Shown piece by piece: positions 52,271 through 60,480 of a stretch of DNA of 61,096 bases. The stretch's first letter is position 1. The number at the start of each line of letters is the position of its first letter. The notes under the pieces were generated by a model that was not told the origin of the DNA, did not search any database, and worked only from the letters and a program-made list of their open reading frames with translations. The translations under genes were made by a program, and so were the position numbers. This stretch comes from Terriglobia bacterium (lineage in GTDB: Bacteria > Acidobacteriota > Terriglobia > Bryobacterales > UBA6623): NCBI GenBank assembly GCA_009838515.1, contig VXRL01000029.1, positions 1 through 61,096 of the forward strand, in the 5' to 3' direction.

Positions 52271-53593
52271 GTGTCAGCCGTCCGCGTGGGAATCATAGGG
52301 CTGGGCAACGTGGGCGGCGGTACCCTGCGTCTGCTGCGCAACAATGCCTCGGAGATCGAGGGCAAGCTCGGTTTCGCGTTGGAAGTCTCTGCGGTGTGCT
52401 CCCGCAGCGTGCTGACGAGCCCGAGCGAAGCCGTCAGCCTGCACCCGCAGGCATTGCGAACTCCCGACTGGAGGGAGGTCGTGGAGAGTCCTCAAGTCGA
52501 TGTCGTCGCCGAGTTGATTGGCGGCACGGGAGTTGCCAAGCAAATCGTCGAGACCGCCCTAGCAGGTGGCAAGCCCGTGGTCACGGCGAACAAGGAGCTG
52601 CTGGCGGAGGAGGGCCCGGAGATTTGGCGGCGCTCGGCCGGCAACGGCGCTACGCTCGGCATGGAAGCAGCAGTGGCGGGCGGAATTCCCGTCTTGAACG
52701 TGTTGCGAGAGGGTATTGCCGGCGACGGCATCGACTCCCTGATCGGAATCTTGAACGGGACGTCGAATTACATCCTCACCGAGATCGAGCGGACCGGCGC
52801 GGCCTTCGACAAAGTGCTCAAGGAGGCTCAGGCCCTCGGCTACGCCGAAGCCGACCCCAGCGCCGACATTGACGGCTATGACGCGCGGTCCAAGTTGGCA
52901 ATCTTGGCAGCCTTGGCGTTCGGCGAGCAGGTGTCCCCAAGCGATATCCCGCTACAAGGGATCCGGCGTATCCGCACCATCGACTTCGCCTATGCAGGGC
53001 GGCTCGGGCACACGATCCGCTTGCTGGCAACCGCCCGCCGGGAACCAGGCGGATTGCGCCTGGCGGTACGTCCTGCGCTGGTCGAGCGAAACACCGTTCT
53101 GGCGGGGGTCACAGGCTCCTATAACGCCCTGTGGGTGCACGGTCGGGGCGGCGACACGTTCTACTACGGCAAGGGCGCGGGACCCGATCCGACCGGCGTG
53201 GCCGTGGTAAGCGATTTAATGGCGGCCGCCCGGGACCTGCGCCAGGCGGGAGGCTCGGTCCAGCGCGTTCAGCCCTTCGGGCACACTAGGCTGTCACCCC
53301 ATCGCCCTGTCTCGAGCGGCACGGAGGAACGCCAGTTCTATCTGCGCTTTCGCGTTCGCGACCGGCCCGGAATTCTCGCAGCGCTGGCATCCAAGCTGGC
53401 CGAGCAAGGCGTCGGCATCGAGGCAGTGCTGCAGGAACCGTACTTTGACAAGCAAGACCTGCCCTTTGTGGCGACCTTGGAACCGGCTAGGCGAGCGGCT
53501 GTCGAGAAAGCGGTCGAGACAATCAAGGGATTGGATTTCTTGGTGGACGATCCACTCGCGCTGCCTCTGGAACCAACCCTGGCGGCGGCCTGA
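52271..53593 (+). CDS. hom: Homoserine dehydrogenase
   Basis: 440 residues from GTG 52271, chosen because a -10 hexamer lies at 52257-52262 and the frame further upstream is non-conserved. NAD(P)-binding GIIGLGNVGGGTLRLL, VTANKELLAEEG (catalytic Lys), GGIPVLNVLREGIAGD, ILNGTSNYILTEIE and the substrate site GYAEADPSADIDGYDARSKL. A C-terminal ACT domain (YLRFRVRDRPGILAALASKL) suggests feedback control by threonine. It reduces aspartate semialdehyde to homoserine. A DhnA-type aldolase gene follows by 70 bases. Confidence 0.97.
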   Translation: MSAVRVGIIGLGNVGGGTLRLLRNNASEIEGKLGFALEVSAVCSRSVLTSPSEAVSLHPQALRTPDWREVVESPQVDVVAELIGGTGVAKQIVETALAGGKPVVTANKELLAEEGPEIWRRSAGNGATLGMEAAVAGGIPVLNVLREGIAGDGIDSLIGILNGTSNYILTEIERTGAAFDKVLKEAQALGYAEADPSADIDGYDARSKLAILAALAFGEQVSPSDIPLQGIRRIRTIDFAYAGRLGHTIRLLATARREPGGLRLAVRPALVERNTVLAGVTGSYNALWVHGRGGDTFYYGKGAGPDPTGVAVVSDLMAAARDLRQAGGSVQRVQPFGHTRLSPHRPVSSGTEERQFYLRFRVRDRPGILAALASKLAEQGVGIEAVLQEPYFDKQDLPFVATLEPARRAAVEKAVETIKGLDFLVDDPLALPLEPTLAAA

Positions 53594-53663
53594 CCGCCCC
53601 TTCGTGCGCCTATGACTGCGCGCATCGCAGCCTGAACCACCTAGAGTCAGGAGACGAGGAAAC

Positions 53664-54461
53664 ATGCCCACGAGATCTATCGGAAAGAGCCTGCGCCTGC
53701 GGCGCATCCTAAGGCGCGGACGCGCGGTCGTTGTCGCGATGGACCACGGCAACGCAGCGGGCGCGGTACGCGGCCTCGAACGGCCGGCCGAGCTTGTCAG
53801 GCAGCTTGCGTCCGCCGGCGCGGACGCCATCTTGGTGACGCCGGGCGTGCTGGAGCAGGTCTGCGAGCATGTCGGCGACCTAGCCGTCCTGCTGCGCATC
53901 GATGGCTGCGTGAGCTCGCTCGGTGGCGGACCGATGCGCCTCTACGTGGATGTCGAGCAAGCTGTTTCGCTCGGAGCCGATGCTGTTGTGGTGAATGCCA
54001 CACTCGGCGCGGAGTTCGAGAGCGACGAGCTCGAAAAGGTCGGTTCGATCGCCAGCGAGAGTCGATGCTGGGGCATGCCGTTGGTCGCCGAGATGCTCAG
54101 CCAGGGCATGATGGCCAATCACATGGACATGTCCGGACACGGCGGCGACGTCTTGCCCCCCGACATTGACGACGACGTTACGCTGGCATGCCGCATGGGG
54201 GCAGAGCTCGGTTCGGATGTGATCAAGACGCGCTACTCGGGAAGCGTCCGCGGCTTCCGCAAGAGCATTGATGCTTGCGGGGTGCCCGTACTGGTGGCTG
54301 GCGGGCCTCGCCGCGGGCCGGGGCTAGACGGCACTCTGGAAACGGTCTCCGAAGTCATGGAAGCGGGTGCGTCAGGTGTCATATTCGGGCGACAGATCTG
54401 GCAGTATGCCGATCCTGCTGCGGCCGTTGCCGCGGTCGCGGGCCTCGTGCACGCGGAATAA
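53664..54461 (+). CDS. Class I DhnA-type aldolase (FbaB / ADH synthase family)
   Basis: 265 residues, preceded by GAGGA at good spacing. The family core is clear: VVVAMDHGNAAGAVRGLERP, IDGCVSSLGG and the Schiff-base Lys in DVIKTRYSGSVRGFRKSI, then VLVAGGPRRG and a phosphate-binding GASGVIFGRQIWQ. Members are archaeal-type fructose-1,6-bisphosphate aldolase, LsrF and ADH synthase (2-amino-3,7-dideoxy-D-threo-hept-6-ulosonate synthase), which joins aspartate semialdehyde to a deoxy-ketohexose phosphate. Its place behind hom, which also uses aspartate semialdehyde, makes an ADH-synthase-like reaction attractive, but this is inference. Confidence 0.9.
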   Translation: MPTRSIGKSLRLRRILRRGRAVVVAMDHGNAAGAVRGLERPAELVRQLASAGADAILVTPGVLEQVCEHVGDLAVLLRIDGCVSSLGGGPMRLYVDVEQAVSLGADAVVVNATLGAEFESDELEKVGSIASESRCWGMPLVAEMLSQGMMANHMDMSGHGGDVLPPDIDDDVTLACRMGAELGSDVIKTRYSGSVRGFRKSIDACGVPVLVAGGPRRGPGLDGTLETVSEVMEAGASGVIFGRQIWQYADPAAAVAAVAGLVHAE

Positions 54462-54492
54462 TGACATTGGCGGCCCGCCGGCGGGCGGGCGC

Positions 54493-54498
54493 TAGAAT
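54493..54498 (+). promoter_or_regulatory. -10 element for a leaderless transcript
   Basis: TAGAAT (5 of 6 matches) ends eight nucleotides before GTG 54507; no ribosome site is present. Confidence 0.45.
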
Positions 54499-54506
54499 CT
54501 CGAATC

Positions 54507-56582
54507 GTGCCTGCAAGCCTTATAAGCCGACGCGAACTGGCCGCCCTGGCGGCTTCCGGCTGGCTCGTCCCGGCGGCGGGTCAATCCCAGTTCGGTTGGA
54601 TGCTGTGGGAGTTTGTCAGGGAGTACCTGCGGCTGCTAGACGAGCGACGGTCGGACCAACTGGCCCGCTTGGAATCCGCAGAGGAATTCGCGGCCTTGAG
54701 AGCCAAGGTGCGCACCGAGCTGGGGCGGATGTGGGGGCCGTTTCCCGCTCGCACGCCTCTCGACGCAATGCAGGTCGGAACCATCGATGCCGGCGACCAC
54801 TGGATCGAACGAATTGTCTTCGAGAGCCGTCCGGGCTTTCACGTCACGGCGAACCTGTACCGCCCGCAAGGGCAGGCCGCGAAGACGCCCGCGATCATCT
54901 TCCCGTGCGGTCATGGCAGCGCCGGCAAGGCGTCGGAGACCTACCAGCTCTTCTCTGCTCTGATGGCGCGGAATGGCATCGCTGTGCTCACTTGGGACCC
55001 GCTCGGCCAGGGAGAGCGTCATCAGTACGTCGACGCCGGTACTGGCCGGACACGCTTCCGCCCAGGCAGCGGGGAACACCGGATCTTGGGAGACCGCTGC
55101 TACTTGGTCGGCGAGAACCTGATGCAGTACAGGGTGTGGGACTGCATCCGTTCTTTGGATTATCTGGAGTCGCGCCAAGAGATCGATCCCGGGCGCATCG
55201 GCATCGCGGGCCAGTCCGGCGGGGGGATGGTAGCCCTGCAATTCGCTGGCTTCGACGACCGCCTCAAGGCGGCGTTCGTCAGTTGCGCGGTCGCCAGTTT
55301 CCGAGCCAAGAGCGAGGCCTTGTTGATCGCGGACCCGGAACAGGTGCTGTACGGTACCCTGCGGGCCGGCATCGACCATCCGGAGCTGCTGGCGGCGTTC
55401 GCGCCAAGGCCGCTGATGATCGGGGCTGCCAAGCGGGACTATGTGCCAATCGAAGGCGCGCGGCGCACGCATGCCGAGTTGACGGGCGTGTACGAGAAGC
55501 TCGCTGCTCCCGAGCAACTGCACTTGGTAGAGACCGACGACACGCACGGACTGAACCGCGAGTTGCGCGAAGCGGCCGCATCGTTCTTCCTCAGGACCTT
55601 GGCGGGAGAGGAGCGGGCTGTATCGGAGGGAGACTCCGGGCCGCGCCAGCCGGACGAATTGGCCTGCACCTCATCAGGGCAGGTCGCGGTCTCCCTGCAG
55701 TCGAAGAGCGTGGCCGATCTCTGCGTAGCCAAGGCCAAGGCCATCGAGCCGAGTTTCGAACTGCCGCGCAGCGAGAGCGAGTTCGGTGTCTACCAGAGCC
55801 TCATCGCCAATCGCATCAAGGGTGTGACCCGAGTGGGCTCGTTCAAGGCCGAGTTCGGGATCGAAGTGCCGACGCGGTTCCTTGACGCCGGCGTTTACGC
55901 CAAGGGCGCGGTGTTCTTGGTCGCGGAGCAGGGCAAGGACCACCCGATCGTGCAGCGTTACCTGATCGATGCCGTGGTGGCCGCGAACCACAGCCTGTAC
56001 GGCTTGGACGTGCGTGGTTGGGGCGCCACCACGCCGGTCATGCCGGAATTGGAGGTGGGCTTCGAATGGGACGACTTCCTCGCCTACCGGAGCTTGGAAC
56101 TGGGCCGTCCGCTGTTCGGGCAGCGCCTGAAAGACCTGCTGGCTACTGCGCCGAGGCTGACCAAGCGGCGCGATTGGATCGTGGTCGGGGTCGGCATCGG
56201 GGGGCTTGTCGCAGCGCACGCTGCGGTTCTTGACCCACGCATCTCAGGCGTCGTGAGTGTTCAGGCACCGATCTCGTGGCAGTCCATACTGGAAGACCCC
56301 GAATCTACCCTGCCAGTGAGCAGCCTGCTGCCGGGGGTATTGGGACAGTACGAGGTGCGCGATGTCTACGCCGCGGTCGCGCCGCGCCCGCTGCTCATCG
56401 TGAATCCGCAGGATCCGCGCCGTCGAACGGTCGCGCGCGAGCAGGCCCACGCCGAGTGCGCTTGGGTATCCGACATGTATGACGCGCTGGAGTCGATCGA
56501 ATCGCTGCGCATCGAATCTGGCCTGGGCCGCGCGGAAGTGCGCTCTCTGGTCGGCGATTGGCTGAGCTCGCTGGCCGGCTGA
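54507..56582 (+). CDS. Tandem alpha/beta-hydrolase, second domain without nucleophile
   Basis: 691 residues. A Tat-like leader (SRRELAALAASGWLVPAAGQ) suggests export. The first domain (about 90-375) is acetyl-xylan-esterase-like: oxyanion region FPCGHGSAGKASE, nucleophile Ser237 in GIAGQSGGG, Asp311 in AAKRDY and His347 in DDTHGLN, a complete triad. The second domain (about 430-691) repeats the fold, but its elbow reads GVGIGGLVA with Ile564 in place of Ser, so it cannot be active in the same way. It may bind substrate. Likely role: deacetylation or ester cleavage of polysaccharides or other large substrates. Confidence 0.87.
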   Translation: MPASLISRRELAALAASGWLVPAAGQSQFGWMLWEFVREYLRLLDERRSDQLARLESAEEFAALRAKVRTELGRMWGPFPARTPLDAMQVGTIDAGDHWIERIVFESRPGFHVTANLYRPQGQAAKTPAIIFPCGHGSAGKASETYQLFSALMARNGIAVLTWDPLGQGERHQYVDAGTGRTRFRPGSGEHRILGDRCYLVGENLMQYRVWDCIRSLDYLESRQEIDPGRIGIAGQSGGGMVALQFAGFDDRLKAAFVSCAVASFRAKSEALLIADPEQVLYGTLRAGIDHPELLAAFAPRPLMIGAAKRDYVPIEGARRTHAELTGVYEKLAAPEQLHLVETDDTHGLNRELREAAASFFLRTLAGEERAVSEGDSGPRQPDELACTSSGQVAVSLQSKSVADLCVAKAKAIEPSFELPRSESEFGVYQSLIANRIKGVTRVGSFKAEFGIEVPTRFLDAGVYAKGAVFLVAEQGKDHPIVQRYLIDAVVAANHSLYGLDVRGWGATTPVMPELEVGFEWDDFLAYRSLELGRPLFGQRLKDLLATAPRLTKRRDWIVVGVGIGGLVAAHAAVLDPRISGVVSVQAPISWQSILEDPESTLPVSSLLPGVLGQYEVRDVYAAVAPRPLLIVNPQDPRRRTVAREQAHAECAWVSDMYDALESIESLRIESGLGRAEVRSLVGDWLSSLAG

Positions 56583-56597
56583 ATGCAGCAGGGCCGT

Positions 56598-58391
56598 TCA
56601 TTCCCACTCGATCGTCGATGGCGGCTTGTGCGACACGTCGTACACGACGGCGTCGACCCCGTCGATCGACGCTAGGCGGTCGGCCAAGGCAACCAGGCCG
56701 CCTATAGGAAGCTCGGCGACTGATGCGGTCATGCCGTCGACTGACACGACTGGTCGCACGACTACCGTCTCCCCGTCACCTTGACCCCAAGGCAAGAGCA
56801 CGACCGGGCACTGCCAGACTCGGTCGTAGAGCCCCTCGCTCCGCAGATAATCCGTGACGGCGCGATCCGCCGCCTGCAGCAGCCTGACCCGCTCACGCGT
56901 CAACGTCGCCGGCCGAATGGCCCACTGCGAGGGCTCGATCTCGCGTGGCGCCAGACAGGCTACGACACGGTTCGTGTGGCGAAACTCGTTCGTGATGGCG
57001 GTGGACAGCGGCAGCAGCCGCGCGAAGTCAATCTCGCCTCCGTGCAGCACGGTGAGCTGTGCGTAGCTCCGGCTGTCGCCTTGGACTCCCACGCTCCGAA
57101 TCGGAAGCAGGAAGGCGGAGTAGCCTGCTTGCTCTGCAACCGCTGCGATGCCCGGATCGTCCACCGCGCCCCCGGTTCCGGAAGCGCACAGGCAGCGGAT
57201 GGCCAATCCGGGGCCTGGGAAGGGGTGCCGGTCGAGCAGCCTGTTTGGCAGCCCTAGCGTGCGTCCGATCTCGCGAACTTCGTCCTTGTAGAATTCGCTC
57301 AACGGCTCGAGCACGCGCCCTTGCACGAGCAGCTCTTGAATGCGCTCCACGCGGTTGTGATGCGTCTTGATCACGTCGGCGGCCTGCGTGCCGCCGGACT
57401 CGATGGTGTCGGGATAAATGGTGCCTTGCCCGAGCATCCAGTCTTGACTGGCATAGCGGTCGTCTCTCAGGATCTGGTCCTGGACATCCACGAATGCCTG
57501 TCCGATGATCGCCCGCTTGGCCTCGGGATCGGTGACGCCCTGAAGTCGCCCCATAAACAGGTCCCCGGCCCGAAACACCCGCAGTGCTCCTAGCTGCAGA
57601 TCCCGGAAGGCACCCTCGATCTCGCCTGTCTCGCGGTCCCGCATGAAGCCGGTGTCGACGTACACTGCTTCGACTCGCTCGGGGCCCAAGGACCGAACGA
57701 CAAGGGCGTAGGCGACCGTGGAGTCCACCCCGCCGCTCAGAAAAAGTAGGACCCGTCGGTCCCCGGCCGTTTGCTTGATCTTCTCCAGCAACGCTCGCAC
57801 GCGGTTCTGAGGCTCCCAGTCCATCGCACAATCGCAGGCGTTGCGCAAGAAGTTGCGCAGCATCGTTGAGCCGTTGTGCGTGTGGACGACTTCGGGATGG
57901 AACTGCAGCCCATAGACGCGCAGAGCTTCGTGACCCATCGCCGCGACCTCGCATTCGTCGGTGCCGGCAAGAATGGCGAAGCCATCCGGCGGACGGGCGA
58001 CGTGGTCGCCATGGCTCATCCACACCTGCTGCTCAGGGCGCATCCCCTCGAACAGCACGCCATCAACCCGGAGTTGCAGCGTCGCGCTGCCGAACTCGTG
58101 CGTATCGCCGCGTTCGACGTTGCCGCCGAGATAGCGTGCGATCAGTTGATGGCCGTAGCAGATGCCGAGCATCGGCTTGCCCAGCGCGAACAGCCCTGCG
58201 CGGGGCTGAGGGCTGACCTCGTCGAACACGCTGGAGGGGCCGCCGGAGAGAATGATCCCGGCGTGGTCGCCCAGCAGATCGGGATCTACGCCCACCGGGA
58301 AGATCTCGGCATAGACACCGAGCTCTCGCACCTTGCGCGCGATCAGATGGCAGTACTGCCCGCCTGAGTCAAGGACCGCGATTCGCCCCAT
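56598..58391 (-). CDS. guaA: GMP synthase (glutamine-hydrolysing), long human-like type
   Basis: 597 residues from ATG 58391 (MGRIAVLDSGGQYCHLIARK); the frame upstream is a shadow. GATase domain with Cys in GICYGHQL and LQFHPEV, then the ATP pyrophosphatase loop FLSGGVDST near 215. After HPFPGPGLAIRCL the C-terminal part differs from the 525-residue bacterial enzyme: YSAFLLPIRSVGVQGDSRSY comes first, then HTNRVVACLAPRE, then LLQAADRAVTDYLRSEGLYD and a second core, ending SHKPPSTIEWE. This order with two dimerisation-like subdomains matches human GMPS. It converts XMP to GMP in the cytosol. Confidence 0.96.
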   Translation of the reverse strand: MGRIAVLDSGGQYCHLIARKVRELGVYAEIFPVGVDPDLLGDHAGIILSGGPSSVFDEVSPQPRAGLFALGKPMLGICYGHQLIARYLGGNVERGDTHEFGSATLQLRVDGVLFEGMRPEQQVWMSHGDHVARPPDGFAILAGTDECEVAAMGHEALRVYGLQFHPEVVHTHNGSTMLRNFLRNACDCAMDWEPQNRVRALLEKIKQTAGDRRVLLFLSGGVDSTVAYALVVRSLGPERVEAVYVDTGFMRDRETGEIEGAFRDLQLGALRVFRAGDLFMGRLQGVTDPEAKRAIIGQAFVDVQDQILRDDRYASQDWMLGQGTIYPDTIESGGTQAADVIKTHHNRVERIQELLVQGRVLEPLSEFYKDEVREIGRTLGLPNRLLDRHPFPGPGLAIRCLCASGTGGAVDDPGIAAVAEQAGYSAFLLPIRSVGVQGDSRSYAQLTVLHGGEIDFARLLPLSTAITNEFRHTNRVVACLAPREIEPSQWAIRPATLTRERVRLLQAADRAVTDYLRSEGLYDRVWQCPVVLLPWGQGDGETVVVRPVVSVDGMTASVAELPIGGLVALADRLASIDGVDAVVYDVSHKPPSTIEWE

Positions 58392-58495
58392 CTTCCGTAG
58401 CGTCACCGGCCCGCTAGTGTCACGTCTCGGGACGGGTCGACCCCAAGAATCCATTGTTGCACCCTTGGCTGCCGGGCCTGTCGCGGAGGTTGCCG

Positions 58496-59944
58496 TCAGC
58501 GACGCGTAGCGGCGGGGTTGGGGCGATGCCGGAGCGGCACGTTGGTTTCGATCCAAGCGTTCAGCTTGACGCGCAGGCTCTCTGCTGTCTCCGCCTCTCG
58601 GCCCGCTAGGTCGTCGCTCTCGCCGAGGTCGTCCTCGAGCCTGTACAGCTCCACGCGGGGAGGGTCGTAGAACTCGATCAACTTGTTGGCTCCCGAGAGA
58701 ATTGCAGCGCCGGGAGCTTGCGCCTGCGGGCTGTAGTGCGGGTAGTACCAGATCAACTCGCGATGTGCCCACCGGCCGCCGTCGATTAGCGGGCTGAGGC
58801 TGCGGCCGTCAAGATTGCCGAAGCTGCTGGGCTCGAGCCCGGCAACTTCGGCTATGAACGGGAAGAGATCCGCGTTGGTTACGGGCGTTCGCACCACGCT
58901 TCCCGGGTTTCCGTGTCCGGGCCAGCGCACGATCAGCGGCACGCGAATCCCGCCCTCGTACAGATGCCCCTTGCCGGCGCGCAACGGTGCATTCGAGGTG
59001 ACAGAAGCGAGACCTCCGTTGTCGGACGCCAAGATGAATACCGTGCGGTCCACGGTGCCTGCCGCCTCGAGCCGGTCTAGGATCCGACCGACACTGGCAT
59101 CGACCGATTCGACCATGGCGGCGTACACGGGATTTCCGCCGGATGCGGACGCAGCGATCTTGCTGCGGTACTTGCGCACCAATCGCTCTGGTGCTTGCAG
59201 TGGGGTGTGGACCGCGTAGTGGGAGAGGTACAGGAAGAAGGGTCGGTTGCGGTTCCGTTCGACGAACTGCAACGCCTCGTCGGTCAGGCGGCTGGTCAGG
59301 TATTCGTCCTCGCCGCTGGCCGAGAGATCGAGGTTCGGCATGTCGGGGTTCCAGGCTTGGCTGGGCCTGCGGTACGGGAAGAAATAGCTGGCGGGGCTGC
59401 CATGGGTGTGCCCGGCCACGTTCAGGTCGAAGCCGTGCGACAGCGGCCAATGAGACTCGGCGCCAAGGTGCCACTTGCCGATGCTGGCCGACACGTATCC
59501 GGCAGTTTCGAGCGCCTCGGCGATCGTGACGAACTCGTGCCTGAGGTACATGAAATCTGCAGGCGGCAAAATGGCGCTGTCGGAGGGGTGGCGATGGCGT
59601 CCGATTGCGGTGATGTGCCCGGTGAAGCCGATGCGTCCGGGGTGTTGCCCGGTCAGCAGTGCGGCTCGGCTCGGTGAGCAGACCGGGCAGTTGGAATACG
59701 CCTGCGTGAAGCGCACGGCTTGGGCTGCCAGCGCGTCGATCCTAGGTGTCTCATAGAGCTCCGACCCTTGGCAGCCAAGGTCGCGCCAGCCTAGGTCGTC
59801 GACCAACACCAGCACCACGTTGGGAGGTGCGGAGGAGGCTGGTGGGCTAGCGGCACCGGCTGCCGCTGCCGCCGGCAGCGCGCAGCCGAAGATCGCTGCG
59901 ATCGCTGGCCAGTGCTTGGGGGCTCGTCGACGGGCGTGCTGCAT
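58496..59944 (-). CDS. Exported sulfatase
   Basis: 482 residues from ATG 59944; the frame is open to 60070 but would enter the groES promoter region. Signal peptide (HWPAIAAIFGCALPAAAAAG). Metal site NVVLVLVDDLGWRDLGCQGS, formylglycine site Cys89 in CSPSRAALLTG (the consensus C-x-P-S-R), SIGKWHLGAESHWP and LASDNGGLAS. The architecture is that of arylsulfatases such as AslA and plausible N-acetylgalactosamine-type exosulfatases. It is divergent from groES-groEL. Confidence 0.94.
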   Translation of the reverse strand: MQHARRRAPKHWPAIAAIFGCALPAAAAAGAASPPASSAPPNVVLVLVDDLGWRDLGCQGSELYETPRIDALAAQAVRFTQAYSNCPVCSPSRAALLTGQHPGRIGFTGHITAIGRHRHPSDSAILPPADFMYLRHEFVTIAEALETAGYVSASIGKWHLGAESHWPLSHGFDLNVAGHTHGSPASYFFPYRRPSQAWNPDMPNLDLSASGEDEYLTSRLTDEALQFVERNRNRPFFLYLSHYAVHTPLQAPERLVRKYRSKIAASASGGNPVYAAMVESVDASVGRILDRLEAAGTVDRTVFILASDNGGLASVTSNAPLRAGKGHLYEGGIRVPLIVRWPGHGNPGSVVRTPVTNADLFPFIAEVAGLEPSSFGNLDGRSLSPLIDGGRWAHRELIWYYPHYSPQAQAPGAAILSGANKLIEFYDPPRVELYRLEDDLGESDDLAGREAETAESLRVKLNAWIETNVPLRHRPNPAATRR

Positions 59945-59986
59945 GTTGGACGGCCCCTCGTGCAGTGCGCGTGCCAGGCTCGGCCA

Positions 59987-60016
59987 TTGCACGGCTGGTG
60001 CCGATTCCGCTATCAT
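59987..60016 (+). promoter_or_regulatory. Housekeeping-type promoter for groES-groEL
   Basis: TTGCAC (59987-59992) and TATCAT (60011-60016) are separated by 18 bp, each with 4-5 matches to the -35/-10 consensus. The predicted start, near 60023, leaves a leader of about 165 nt. No CIRCE inverted repeat (TTAGCACTC-N9-GAGTGCTAA) is present between here and groES, so HrcA control is not supported. Confidence 0.5.
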
Positions 60017-60189
60017 AGGGCCATCGGGGCGCATGCTCCGATGTGCCTTGGTCGCGTCGGCCGAACGCATGGCTCCGCCGGCGCTACCCCCTATTCACAA
60101 CGAACAGGGAATCGCATCGCTTGCTGGGCGCGATCTGTGCCTAGACACCGGATCACGCTACCCACGAAAGACGGAGGAACCATAACACT

Positions 60190-60480
60190 GTGACAATCCA
60201 ACCCCTAGGCAACCGCCTCGTTGCCGAGCGCGTTTCTGCGGAAGAGCAGGTCGTCGGCGGAATCATCATTCCCGACTCTGCCAAAGAGAAGGGTCAGACT
60301 GCCAAGGTCATCGCTGCCGGGCCGGGCACCAAGAAGGATGACGGGAGCATCGTGCCGCTCGACGTGAAGGCCGGCGACACAGTCATGATCGGCAAGTACG
60401 CGGGTAACGAGGTCAGCGTTGACGGTACGGAGTACTTGATCCTGACCGAAGACGATGTCCTCGGCGTGGTCGAGGGCTAG
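60190..60480 (+). CDS. groES: Co-chaperonin GroES
   Basis: 96 residues, normal length. GTG start preceded by GGAGGA (60173-60178), eleven bases away. MTIQPLGNRLVAERVSAEEQ, the mobile loop EQVVGGIIIPDSAKEKGQTA and the C-terminal YLILTEDDVLGVVEG are all standard. It caps the GroEL cavity during protein folding. groEL follows by 69 bases on the same transcript. Confidence 0.98.
   Translation: MTIQPLGNRLVAERVSAEEQVVGGIIIPDSAKEKGQTAKVIAAGPGTKKDDGSIVPLDVKAGDTVMIGKYAGNEVSVDGTEYLILTEDDVLGVVEG

Noticed and set aside
54275..55885. Plus-strand frame of 536 codons
   Set aside because: Shadow frame over the aldolase end and the hydrolase gene; Arg-rich, no domain, overlapping two well-supported genes.
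60017..60189. CIRCE element expected before groES
   Set aside because: No TTAGCACTC-N9-GAGTGCTAA-like inverted repeat is present.
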